From assembly GCA_021151825.1 (NCBI GenBank), contig JAGKWQ010000004.1, positions 310,001 to 374,000 on the forward strand: DNA of 64,000 bases, given 5' to 3'. Each line of letters starts with the position of its first letter. Within the stretch, counting starts at the first letter, position 1. The stretch is from Cellvibrionaceae bacterium. GTDB lineage: Bacteria > Pseudomonadota > Gammaproteobacteria > Pseudomonadales > Cellvibrionaceae. Positions 33,873 to 42,727 of this stretch are shown in pieces. Under the pieces are notes generated by a model. That model did no database searches and was not told the origin of the DNA. It saw only the letters and a list, made by a program, of their open reading frames with translations. A program made the translations under genes and the position numbers.

Positions 33873-35603
33873 ATGCAAAAAACTATTCGTCGTCGTGAGT
33901 TGGCGCAGCTTGCGCAATTTGATCAACCTCTGCATCCACTATTGCAGCGCATTTACTCCGCACGTGGCGTACAACACGGGCGTGAATTGCAATATCAGTT
34001 AGCGCATTTACATAAGCCAAATTTCAAAGGGCTTGCTGAGGCTGTAAGCCTGTTGGCCGATGCAGTTGTTGCGCAAGCAAAGATTGTTATCGTCGGTGAC
34101 TTTGACGCAGATGGTGCAACGAGTAGCGCATTAGCGGTGTTGGCATTGCGTGCGATGGGATTGCCTACGGTGGATTTTCTGGTGCCTAACCGTTTTGAAT
34201 ATGGTTATGGTTTAACACCGGAAATCGTCGCAGTCGCTGCAGCGCAACAGCCTGACATTATCATTACCGTTGACAATGGAATTTCCAGTATTGAAGGCGT
34301 AAATGCGGCGCGCGAATTGGGAATTGCGGTCATCGTAACTGATCACCATTTGCCGGGTGCAGAATTACCGGATGCTGATGCGATTGTGAATCCCAATCAG
34401 CCCGGCTGCGAATTCCCCAGTAAAAATCTTGCCGGTGTCGGTGTCATTTTTTATGTGATGAATGCACTGCGCGGTGAGTTACGTCAAATTGGTTGGTTTG
34501 AAGAAAATGGAATTCCTGAACCTAATATGGCGAGCTTTCTCGATTTGGTCGCATTGGGAACTGTTGCGGATGTGGTGCCGCTGGATCACAACAACCGTAT
34601 TCTGGTTGCTCAGGGTCTGGAACGAATTCGCGCCGGCCGCTGCCGCCCGGGCATAAAAGCCATGCTGGAAATCGCAGGTAAACAAGCGCATAAGTTAGTG
34701 GCAAGTGATTTTGGTTTTGCTCTGGGGCCGCGGTTAAATGCTGCAGGCCGTCTGGATGATATGTCACTCGGCATTCAATGTTTATTATGCGATAGCGAAA
34801 ATCTTGCCCGCGAAATGGCGGCGCAAATGGACGAATTAAATCGTGATCGCAAAACCATAGAAAGTGGAATGCAGCAAGAAGCAATGGGGATGTTGCAAAA
34901 AACCTTGCAGGCTGATGCAAATGATTTGCCGTGGGGCGTTTGTCTTTTTGATGAAACCTGGCATCAAGGTGTTATCGGAATTCTCGCATCCCGCATCAAA
35001 GATAAATACCATCGGCCCACAATTGTTTTTGCTGAGGTGGGCGATAATGAAATAAAAGGTTCTGCGCGTTCTGTTCCCGGCTTGCATATTCGTGATGCGC
35101 TGGATGCAATTGCTGCGCGCCATCCGCAATTACTGCAAAAATTTGGTGGCCACGCCATGGCGGCGGGGATGAGTTTGTCGCGTGACAACTTCGCCGCGTT
35201 CGCGCAAGTATTTGACGAGGAAGTACGTCGCCAATTAACAGACGAGGATCTACAAGCGGTGATTGTCAGTGATGGAGAGTTAATTCCGCAGGATATCAAT
35301 TTGCAACTCGCTGCCCAATTGCGCGACGCTGGCCCATGGGGACAACATTTTCCAGAGCCGATATTCGATGGTGAATTCTATTTATTGCAGCAGCGCAAAG
35401 TTGGTGAGAAGCATTTAAAAATGACATTGGCTCTGGATCAGAAAGGTCAGCAACTTGTCGATGCGATTGCATTCAATGTGGATACTAGTATTTGGCCTAA
35501 TCCGCAAATACAGCGTGTACGCCTTGCTTATAAATTGGATATCAATGAATTTCGCGGAAACACCAATTTGCAATTATTGGTAGATTATTTGGAACCGCTG
35601 TAA
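33873..35603 (+). CDS. recJ: Single-stranded-DNA-specific exonuclease RecJ
   Basis: This is a 576-residue DHH-family 5'-3' exonuclease used in recombination and mismatch repair. Metal motifs are GDFDADGATSS (motif I), TVDNGISS, VTDHHLPG (DHH motif), LVALGTVADVV, and, after the linker, FGGHAMAAGMSL of the DHHA1 domain. The length is normal. A small hairpin overlaps its stop codon. Confidence 0.95.
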   Translation: MQKTIRRRELAQLAQFDQPLHPLLQRIYSARGVQHGRELQYQLAHLHKPNFKGLAEAVSLLADAVVAQAKIVIVGDFDADGATSSALAVLALRAMGLPTVDFLVPNRFEYGYGLTPEIVAVAAAQQPDIIITVDNGISSIEGVNAARELGIAVIVTDHHLPGAELPDADAIVNPNQPGCEFPSKNLAGVGVIFYVMNALRGELRQIGWFEENGIPEPNMASFLDLVALGTVADVVPLDHNNRILVAQGLERIRAGRCRPGIKAMLEIAGKQAHKLVASDFGFALGPRLNAAGRLDDMSLGIQCLLCDSENLAREMAAQMDELNRDRKTIESGMQQEAMGMLQKTLQADANDLPWGVCLFDETWHQGVIGILASRIKDKYHRPTIVFAEVGDNEIKGSARSVPGLHIRDALDAIAARHPQLLQKFGGHAMAAGMSLSRDNFAAFAQVFDEEVRRQLTDEDLQAVIVSDGELIPQDINLQLAAQLRDAGPWGQHFPEPIFDGEFYLLQQRKVGEKHLKMTLALDQKGQQLVDAIAFNVDTSIWPNPQIQRVRLAYKLDINEFRGNTNLQLLVDYLEPL

Positions 35604-35612
35604 ACGCGGTTC
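35592..35612. terminator. Hairpin over the recJ stop codon
   Basis: GAACCGC (35592-35598) pairs with GCGGTTC (35606-35612), with the TAA stop in the loop. It lies between the convergent recJ and tesA genes. There is no T-tract, so terminator activity is uncertain. Confidence 0.4.
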
Positions 35613-35626
35613 ATGTTTGAATGGCA

Positions 35627-36247
35627 CTATTCGCGTAAATATTTTTTAATTTCGGGTAATGCGTTATCAACGATAATGGATTGCGCTTCTGCAGTGGGAT
35701 GAATGCCATCGCGCTGCATCAACTCTGCTTTTCCTCCAATGCCTTCCAATAAAAACGGAATTAATCCGGAGTCATTTTTCTCAGCCAGGTTTACGTAAAG
35801 TGTTTTAAATTCGCTGCTATAACGCGGGCCATAATTAGGCGGGATTTGCATGCCCGCCAAAATAACTTTTGCACCGGAATTTTTACTGGCATCAATCATT
35901 GTTTGTAGGTTTTTTTCCAGTAACTTTAGCGGTTGCCCCCTTAACCCATCATTGCCTCCCAGCTCTAGTATCACCACATCGGGTTTGTGTTCGGTGAGCA
36001 AGGCAGGCAAGCGCATTTTTCCACCGGAGCTGGTTTCACCGCTAACACTCGCGTTGATGACTTGCACTTTATGGGTTTTTGCTAATTCTTTTTGCAATAA
36101 GCTAACCCAGCCTTGTTGTATATCTATGCCGTAACCTGCACTAAGGCTATCGCCCATTACCAGAATTTTTCCCGTGGGTTGTTGTGCAATGGCGAGATTG
36201 GTGACAAAAGTCAGGAGTAAAAACAAGTAAATGTGCAATTTTTGCAT
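35627..36247 (-). CDS. tesA: Periplasmic arylesterase/lysophospholipase TesA-like
   Basis: This is a 206-residue SGNH hydrolase of the TesA type (acyl-CoA thioesterase I/lysophospholipase L1/arylesterase). A signal peptide (LHIYLFLLLTFVTNLAIA) precedes the catalytic blocks VMGDSLSAGYGI (Ser), Gly in 'SGETSSGG', ELGGNDGLRG (Asn) and DGIHPTAEAQ (Asp, His). I use ATG at 36247, as GAGGA lies 11 bases upstream; a TTG at 36256 is the alternative. It is divergent from the ABC transporter genes, the same arrangement as E. coli tesA/ybbA-ybbP. Confidence 0.92.
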   Translation of the reverse strand: MQKLHIYLFLLLTFVTNLAIAQQPTGKILVMGDSLSAGYGIDIQQGWVSLLQKELAKTHKVQVINASVSGETSSGGKMRLPALLTEHKPDVVILELGGNDGLRGQPLKLLEKNLQTMIDASKNSGAKVILAGMQIPPNYGPRYSSEFKTLYVNLAEKNDSGLIPFLLEGIGGKAELMQRDGIHPTAEAQSIIVDNALPEIKKYLRE

Positions 36248-36308
36248 GGTTAACAAAATCCTCTGCCAATAGAATGGTCTTAATCAACTTGTTACAGGTT
36301 AATCAATT

Positions 36309-37043
36309 ATGTCTGCGCTTTCCAGCCAAGTATCACTTCACAATGCCACGCCGAGCGCCACCCAATTAACATCGATGGTCCAGGCAAATGAAGTCACCAA
36401 ACATGTGCCGACGCAGGAAGGGGAGCTGACAATTCTCCAGCCTATTTCATTGAATGTGAATGCCGGAGAGTCCCTGGCGATTACCGGAGCATCGGGCTCC
36501 GGTAAATCCACGCTACTTGGAATTCTCGCAGGGCTGGATGTTCCCTCCACGGGCGAAGTTATTTTGAATGGCACTAATTTATCGCAGCTGGATGAAGAGG
36601 GGCGTGCAGCAGTGCGCGCACAAAATGTGGGGTTTATTTTTCAGTCCTTTCAATTGTTGCCTGGTTTAACGGCATTAGAAAATGTGATGCTGCCATTAGA
36701 GTTGCGTGGCGATAAGTCTGCGCAAGCCAAAGCAAAAGAATTTTTGCAACGTGTGGGATTAGAAGCACGTCTGCATCATTATCCACAACAATTGTCCGGT
36801 GGTGAACAGCAACGTGTTGCAATTGCTCGGGCGTTTGCAAGTGAGCCGCGAATTTTGTTTGCCGATGAACCGACAGGTAATCTGGATTCTTCTACCGGTG
36901 CTCGAATTATCGAATTGTTATTCGAATTAAATCGTGCGCAAGGCACCACGCTGATTTTGATTACCCACGAAGAGCGTTTGGCACAGCTGTGTCAGCGCCG
37001 CATTGAAATTGCTGCGGGCGCAATTGTATCGAAGAAGGAGTAG
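36309..37043 (+). CDS. ybbA: ABC transporter ATP-binding protein YbbA
   Basis: This is a 244-residue ATPase of the LolD/MacB-like group. Walker A is GASGSGKST (residues 60-68), the Q-loop lies in VGFIFQSFQLLPG, the signature is LSGGEQQRVAIARA, Walker B is ILFADEPTGNLDSS, and the switch His is in LILITHEERL. The N-terminus is longer than usual by about 20 residues. It pairs with the FtsX-type permease that begins 4 bases after its stop. In E. coli the ybbA-ybbP pair lies beside tesA; its substrate is not known. Confidence 0.92.
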   Translation: MSALSSQVSLHNATPSATQLTSMVQANEVTKHVPTQEGELTILQPISLNVNAGESLAITGASGSGKSTLLGILAGLDVPSTGEVILNGTNLSQLDEEGRAAVRAQNVGFIFQSFQLLPGLTALENVMLPLELRGDKSAQAKAKEFLQRVGLEARLHHYPQQLSGGEQQRVAIARAFASEPRILFADEPTGNLDSSTGARIIELLFELNRAQGTTLILITHEERLAQLCQRRIEIAAGAIVSKKE

Positions 37044-37047
37044 CAGA

Positions 37048-39543
37048 GTGCTGGCGATTCAATTACTCAAACGCAATTGGCGCAGCGGTGAATTAAAACT
37101 GCTGGGCTTTTCATTAATCCTCGCCGTTGCAGTACTAAGTGGTATTGCGATTTTTACTGATCGCCTTGAATCTACCTTGATCAGTGAAAGTAATAGCGTA
37201 TTAGGAGCGGATTATATTGTGCGCGGCTCACAGCCCCACAATAGCGAATGGGCAGAAAGAGCAACGGATGCAGAAATTCGTCAAACCCAATCTGCTTTAT
37301 TTTCCTCTATGGTGTTTGCCGGTGATGAAATGCACCTCGCCTCGGTAAAAGCGGTAGATGTTGGTTATCCCTTGCGTGGTCAATTTGAAATTAGTCGTGT
37401 TCCCTTTGCGATGAATACCAGCGATATAGAAATTGCCAAAGGCATTCCTGCATCTGGTGAGGCCTGGGTTGATTCGCGTTTATTACCGCTGTTAAAAATT
37501 AATCTTGGCGATAAGGTTGCCGTAGGAGAGTTTGAGTTAACCGTTACTAACGTGTTGATTCGCGAACCGGATAGCGCCAGCCCATTCAGCATGACAGGTG
37601 CACGCCTGATTATGAATATTGCTGACCTGCCCAAAACAAAAGTTGTGCAGCCAGGCAGCCGTGTTGATTATCAATGGTTAGTTGCGAGTGATAATGTTCA
37701 GCAACTTAAACAATTTATTGATCAGTTAAAACCGCAACTTAATAAACACCAGCGTTTGGTGGATATTAATTCTGCGCAAGAGCGAGTAGGGCGTACGCTG
37801 CAAACCAGCAAACAATTTTTATTACTCTCAGCTGTGATCGCGGTGTTGTTAGCGGGTGTGGCAATTGCGATTGCCGCTCGTCAATTTTCCGGGCGCCACA
37901 CTGATCAGGTGGCGTTAATGAAAAGCCTGGGGGCCAGCGCAACCCGTATTCGTAGTTTGTATTTTTCCCAATTGTTTTTTCTGGGAGCCATCTCATCATT
38001 ATTGGGTTTGGGATTGGGGAGTTTATTACAGCAATTAATTGCAGTGAGTTTGCAGGAGGCTTACCAAATTCGCCTTGGGCCATCCAGTATTTATCCATAT
38101 GCACTCAGCTTTTTTAGTGGGTTAATGTGTGTGGTATTTTTTGCATTGCCTGCATTGTGGTATTTACCGACGGTACCGCCGTTAAAAATTCTGCGGCGCG
38201 AACTTGCAGTCAATGCCACACAGGTGTGGATGCAAGCAGCGCTCGCCTTGTTTGCGGTATTGACGTTGGTGATTTTATTTAGCCGCGATCTGGAGCTTGC
38301 ATTAAGCATTGGAGGGGCGTTACTGGGCGTAATCGTTGCAACGTTGGTCATTGCTTATGGCCTATTGGCACTGAGTAAAAAGTGGATGGTAAATCTTGGC
38401 GGTTTCTGGCGTTTAGCGTTTGCCAATTTACAACGCAATCGCGGCCAGAGCCTTATCCAGATTCTGGTATTTGCCATCGCAATTATGCTGCTGTTTACCC
38501 TGACGATTGTGCGCACATCGCTAATCGAAGAATGGAAAGTTCAGGTGCCGGATGATGCACCGAATCATTTCCTCGTGAATATTCCGCCGGAGGAATTACC
38601 GCAGGTACAAACCTTGTTGCAAGAGGCAAATGTTCGACCTGAACCTATTTATCCTATGATGCGTGCACGTTTAACGCATATCAACGGTGTTGAAACTACG
38701 GAAGAGCAACGCTCAACCAACAATGCATTGCGCCGCGAGTTAAATGTTACCTGGTCAGAAAAACTGGCTGCCGATAATAAAATTTTGGAAGGTCAGTGGT
38801 GGGATAAATGGCAACGCAAAGAAACGGATCTGCCCGGCGTATCGGTAGAAATTGAAACAGCCACTGAAATCGGTTTGAAAATTGGCGATAAATTGCAATT
38901 TTCATTCGGTGGATTGGAAATGCATGCGCAGGTGGCCAGCTTCCGCAGCCTCGATTGGCGCAGTATGCGCCCCAATTTCTTCTTTATTTTTGAACCGGGC
39001 TCATTGGAGGGATATTCACCCACCTATATCACCAGTATTTATTTACCACCCTCGCAAAAATCCTTTATCAATACGTTGTTGCATGCTCATCCCACTATTT
39101 TGCTTATGGAGTTGGATCGAATCATTGAGCAAATTCGCTCAATTGTGAATCAAGTTAGCGACGGTGTTTTGTTGGTATTGTGGCTCACGCTGATTGGCGG
39201 TTGCCTGGTTTTATTTGCGGCGGTGATGGGTAGCATTGCGGCGCGTAAGCAACAAGCGGGTTTGTTGCGTGCGCTGGGCAGCCCCCGGCAATTAATTGTA
39301 GGGAGTATCTGTACCGAGTTTGCGATTCTGGGTTTCCTTGCCGGTTTGATTGCGATTATCGGAACGGAAATACTGCTGATCAGTCTGCAAACTTTTGTGT
39401 TGGAAACACCTATCCAGCCACATTATCTATTCTGGTTGATCTCCCCCTTGAGCGGTGCACTCTTTGTGACCGGGCTTGGTTATCTCGGCTGCCGCCGCGT
39501 GGTAACTACACCACCGGCAATCGTATTACGGGAGGCGACCTGA
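37048..39543 (+). CDS. ybbP: FtsX/MacB-type ABC permease YbbP
   Basis: This is an 831-residue permease with two FtsX modules and large periplasmic domains. Hydrophobic segments lie near residues 18-38 (LLGFSLILAVAVLSGIAIF), around 255-400, 445-475 and at the C-terminus (about 700-825). A short cytoplasmic 'ARKQQAGLLRALGSPRQLI' element is typical of FtsX-like proteins. The start is GTG at 37048 with GGAG 7 bases upstream; the open frame to 37003 lies within ybbA and is not used. It would export or extract a hydrophobic or lipid-linked compound; the substrate is unknown. Confidence 0.9.
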   Translation: MLAIQLLKRNWRSGELKLLGFSLILAVAVLSGIAIFTDRLESTLISESNSVLGADYIVRGSQPHNSEWAERATDAEIRQTQSALFSSMVFAGDEMHLASVKAVDVGYPLRGQFEISRVPFAMNTSDIEIAKGIPASGEAWVDSRLLPLLKINLGDKVAVGEFELTVTNVLIREPDSASPFSMTGARLIMNIADLPKTKVVQPGSRVDYQWLVASDNVQQLKQFIDQLKPQLNKHQRLVDINSAQERVGRTLQTSKQFLLLSAVIAVLLAGVAIAIAARQFSGRHTDQVALMKSLGASATRIRSLYFSQLFFLGAISSLLGLGLGSLLQQLIAVSLQEAYQIRLGPSSIYPYALSFFSGLMCVVFFALPALWYLPTVPPLKILRRELAVNATQVWMQAALALFAVLTLVILFSRDLELALSIGGALLGVIVATLVIAYGLLALSKKWMVNLGGFWRLAFANLQRNRGQSLIQILVFAIAIMLLFTLTIVRTSLIEEWKVQVPDDAPNHFLVNIPPEELPQVQTLLQEANVRPEPIYPMMRARLTHINGVETTEEQRSTNNALRRELNVTWSEKLAADNKILEGQWWDKWQRKETDLPGVSVEIETATEIGLKIGDKLQFSFGGLEMHAQVASFRSLDWRSMRPNFFFIFEPGSLEGYSPTYITSIYLPPSQKSFINTLLHAHPTILLMELDRIIEQIRSIVNQVSDGVLLVLWLTLIGGCLVLFAAVMGSIAARKQQAGLLRALGSPRQLIVGSICTEFAILGFLAGLIAIIGTEILLISLQTFVLETPIQPHYLFWLISPLSGALFVTGLGYLGCRRVVTTPPAIVLREAT

Positions 39544-39631
39544 TCACTTTCACGCTACACTAGGCAAATGAAAATCGGCGGGTAAAAACGCCTGATACCA
39601 ACTTCTTGCCTTAACGGTATTGCTGTACAAA

Positions 39632-39670
39632 ACAAGGACGCAAATCTGTGTAAACAGGTTTGCGTCTTGT
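39632..39670 (+). promoter_or_regulatory. Strong stem-loop between ybbP and the MATE gene
   Basis: GACGCAAATCTG (39637-39648) pairs with CAGGTTTGCGTC (39655-39666), with one G-T pair, around TGTAAA. With one bulged G the stem extends by ACAA/TTGT on both sides. It ends 30 bases before the MATE start. It may be the ybbP terminator or a leader structure of the transporter. Confidence 0.5.
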
Positions 39671-39699
39671 GCTTTAGCAGTACCTATTTTGAGTCTGTT

Positions 39700-41106
39700 A
39701 TGAGTTATCGAGCAGAAAAAACCTCTTCCAAACGGCCCCCGCAAAGCAAGGTACTTGAAAAAGGTATTTGGGGGATGTCTGGCCCGATGTTTGTCGACCA
39801 GGCGGTGACTTATACGATCCCACTGGTGGATATGTATTTCCTCAGTCGTATTTCTGACAGCGCAGCAGCAGCGGTAGGTGCGATTACGCCGCTAGTGTTT
39901 GTCGCCAACGCATTTTTGATTGTCAGTGCATTTGCCGGAGCCAGTATTGCCAGTCAGCGCATTGGTGCCAATGATTATGCACGTGGCAATGCCACTATCG
40001 CGGCCTACGCTATTTTTGTGGTTATTCTTGCGCTGATTGCGGGATTGTCAGTGAACCATGGTGGTCCCTGGGTGGCGTCAGCCATGTCATTGAGTCCGGA
40101 TGTAGAAGCTTACGCGCGCACCTATTTATCTATCATCGGGTGGATGGTTGCACTCTGGGGTTGCCGGGTTATTTACCAAACGATACTGAATATTTATGGT
40201 GAACCCAAATGGAATACCTTCAGCAATATTATTTTATTTGTTGCCAACATTATCGGCTGTTCGATTGCCGTTTATGGATTTATGGGGCTACCTCCCACTG
40301 GTGTAAAAGGCGTGGCAATTGCCAGTACTATCGCTGCTGGTTGTAGTTTGTTATTTGTTATGGTGATTGTGCATTTTAAATTGCGTATTCATATCCCGTT
40401 GCGTGAAGGTTTGAAAAATTTTGTAGTATTAATTGCACCGGTGATCATGATTGCCGCCCCCTCTATTCTTGAGCCTATGTCGTTCCAGGCTTATATGATT
40501 GCGCTTAACTGGATCGCCGCTGAAGTTGGTGATCTTGCACTTAAGGTTAAAGTTTACGCCTACAACACCTTTTTATTTTGTTTGATGATTTCAATTGCCA
40601 TCGGCATGGCGACGGAAGCAATTATTGCCCAGCGGGTAGGGCGTGGCGAGTTTGATTTGGTCAATAAGCAACTCAAGCAAAGTTTAAAAATATCCTTGAT
40701 TGGAACCAGCATCCTGGCGTTTTGCTGGTTGTTGTTCAATCAACCTATTTTGAAATTATTCAGCAGTGATCCCGAAGTAGTTGCTATAGGTTTGTGGGCA
40801 TTTGTGTTGAGCTTTTTGGCAGAGCCATGGCGTACGGTGAACATCACAGTGGGTTCGGCATTGCGTTGCACAGGCGATGCGGCGTTTACATCGATATCGA
40901 GTATTGGTGTGATCTGGTTGTTCTCTGTACCGCTAGCTTATGTGTTGGCGATTCCGTGTGGGCTTGGCTTGTATGGATTATTGATCGCTGCAATTCTGGA
41001 TGAATTTGTGCGCGCGTTAATCAAGCGCTGGCGGTGGAAGCAGGGAAAATGGAAATACACCGGCATAGCGGCGCGCGAAGCGAAAGCAGCAAGCTCATCT
41101 GTTTAG
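39700..41106 (+). CDS. MATE family efflux transporter
   Basis: This is a 468-residue multidrug and toxin extrusion protein with about 12 hydrophobic segments in two homologous halves. Typical early segments are 'GMSGPMFVDQAVTYTIPLVDMYF', 'AAVGAITPLVFVANAF' and GASIASQRIGAND; the second half repeats the pattern at IAIGMATEAIIAQRVGRGE. It exports drugs or metabolites with Na+ or H+. I use ATG at 39700 with a GAG 6 bases upstream; the TTG at 39667 lies inside the hairpin. Substrates are unknown. Confidence 0.9.
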   Translation: MSYRAEKTSSKRPPQSKVLEKGIWGMSGPMFVDQAVTYTIPLVDMYFLSRISDSAAAAVGAITPLVFVANAFLIVSAFAGASIASQRIGANDYARGNATIAAYAIFVVILALIAGLSVNHGGPWVASAMSLSPDVEAYARTYLSIIGWMVALWGCRVIYQTILNIYGEPKWNTFSNIILFVANIIGCSIAVYGFMGLPPTGVKGVAIASTIAAGCSLLFVMVIVHFKLRIHIPLREGLKNFVVLIAPVIMIAAPSILEPMSFQAYMIALNWIAAEVGDLALKVKVYAYNTFLFCLMISIAIGMATEAIIAQRVGRGEFDLVNKQLKQSLKISLIGTSILAFCWLLFNQPILKLFSSDPEVVAIGLWAFVLSFLAEPWRTVNITVGSALRCTGDAAFTSISSIGVIWLFSVPLAYVLAIPCGLGLYGLLIAAILDEFVRALIKRWRWKQGKWKYTGIAAREAKAASSSV

Positions 41107-41126
41107 ACTGGCTTGCTGCAGTTCAA

Positions 41127-42662
41127 TCAAGTGAGCTGGGTATCACTACTTCGGGTTTCACGAATATGCTGTTGAAGGGAGTTTTTAATAATACCCGCGA
41201 CTCGATAGAGCTCGGGGAAACCTAATGCAGCGCACGCGATAAACATCGGCATAAAATTTAAAATGTAGCGTGAATTGGCTTCCCATAATGCCAGGAAAAT
41301 AAAAATACCGGTTATTGATAAACGAACAACCAACTTGTTAATTGATCCCCGCGTTTTCGCCGCTGCGTCATAAACTGCGCTAAGGATAATTAATAAAAAC
41401 AGAAATATATGATAGCCGTGTGCCATATGCTTGAAGGTTTCGTAATATTTTCCACCCTCTATAGCAATCTGGTGTAACGAGTTGGGGCGAAGTGGGTTAT
41501 CGTCAATCATTTCATTAACACCATAAATCCCGCTGCCAAAACTTAACTGCTGTTTGCGGTGAAGAAACTCAAGATAACCTACAACACCATATTCTTTTAG
41601 CCGTTGACCGATGCGCTCAATATTGGCTTGGGCACGTGCCTCCCGGGTGGAAAATGTATAGGTGTATTCGTAGTCGCTACCGTTATAAGCGCCATTACCA
41701 CTCAGCCCCATCATCACCCAATGGGTGTAGGGAACCTGCTTTTGTTCAGAGAGATTTTTATCCAGCAAATAGTTATAGCGATAATAATTAAAACCGGATA
41801 AGAGGGCGTAAAAAATGCCACCTGCGACAATAACGCCAAGCCAATATTTTTTCAGGTTTCCGCGTATTACCAGATCAATCAGAACGGCGATAGCAACAAT
41901 AATGACTGTGAATTTGATGAGCGTCCCAATAGCGCAGGCAACTGCAAAAATAACTGCGCGAGTAAGTTGTCGTTTGATGTTTTCACTTTTCAGTATTTGC
42001 AGGTACAGATAATAGGTCATCATCACAAAGGGAAGTGACAAGGTATCTGAATAAAAAATGGGTGTGTAAAAATACAGCGGGATACAGCAGCTACTTAACC
42101 ATAAGGATAAAAAAGCGGCCTTAATACTTTTCAGCTCGCGACAAATTAAATAGACAAACAATATGCCCAGGTTGATTGAAATTACATTATAAACAGTGGC
42201 AATCCAGTGATAGTCCTGAAAACCGAGGATGGAGCAAATGGTAAATACCAGTTGTAATGCACTGGCTGCCCCCAGATTGTGTGGAAAGATATGAAAGTAC
42301 TCTGAATAGCCACCAAGATTCCCCTGTTCCTTTAGTGTGATCGCCCCGCGGAATACTGCTTCCGTATCCCAGCCGGTAGCGACGGCGAGCCAGTACCCAC
42401 AAAAAAGTTGTGCAGAAAAAAGGGTGAGCATCCATAGCGATGCTATTTTTCGCTCATGGATTTGCAGGAAGTGTTCTGCATGTTTGATTGCTTTATAAAC
42501 GTAACCGGTAACGAATAGCCAACCGATTACATAAAGTACTATATGCAATGTTTTGAACTGATAAGTTTGGTTGTTAAACGTGATACTTAAAAACAACCAC
42601 AAAAAAATCAAACCAAATAAATAATAAAAACCTGTCAGCAGTAATGATGGCAAGTTGCGCAT
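41127..42662 (-). CDS. GT-C membrane glycosyltransferase (PMT/ArnT-like)
   Basis: This is a 511-residue integral membrane protein with about 11-12 hydrophobic segments, of the polyprenol-phosphate-sugar-dependent GT-C type. An acidic residue in the first periplasmic loop (ATGWDTEAVFRGAI) and the 'YFHIFPHN' block match the expected catalytic region. AAGGAGAT precedes the ATG. It is the last gene of the gtrA-gtrB cluster, 65 bases after the preceding glycosyltransferase. The sugar and acceptor cannot be told. Confidence 0.75.
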   Translation of the reverse strand: MRNLPSLLLTGFYYLFGLIFLWLFLSITFNNQTYQFKTLHIVLYVIGWLFVTGYVYKAIKHAEHFLQIHERKIASLWMLTLFSAQLFCGYWLAVATGWDTEAVFRGAITLKEQGNLGGYSEYFHIFPHNLGAASALQLVFTICSILGFQDYHWIATVYNVISINLGILFVYLICRELKSIKAAFLSLWLSSCCIPLYFYTPIFYSDTLSLPFVMMTYYLYLQILKSENIKRQLTRAVIFAVACAIGTLIKFTVIIVAIAVLIDLVIRGNLKKYWLGVIVAGGIFYALLSGFNYYRYNYLLDKNLSEQKQVPYTHWVMMGLSGNGAYNGSDYEYTYTFSTREARAQANIERIGQRLKEYGVVGYLEFLHRKQQLSFGSGIYGVNEMIDDNPLRPNSLHQIAIEGGKYYETFKHMAHGYHIFLFLLIILSAVYDAAAKTRGSINKLVVRLSITGIFIFLALWEANSRYILNFMPMFIACAALGFPELYRVAGIIKNSLQQHIRETRSSDTQLT

Positions 42663-42727
42663 CGCTTATCTCCTTATGCAAACTCGCGTGTTCTAGGTAA
42701 TAACTCCTTCTGTCAGTTACAACATGT

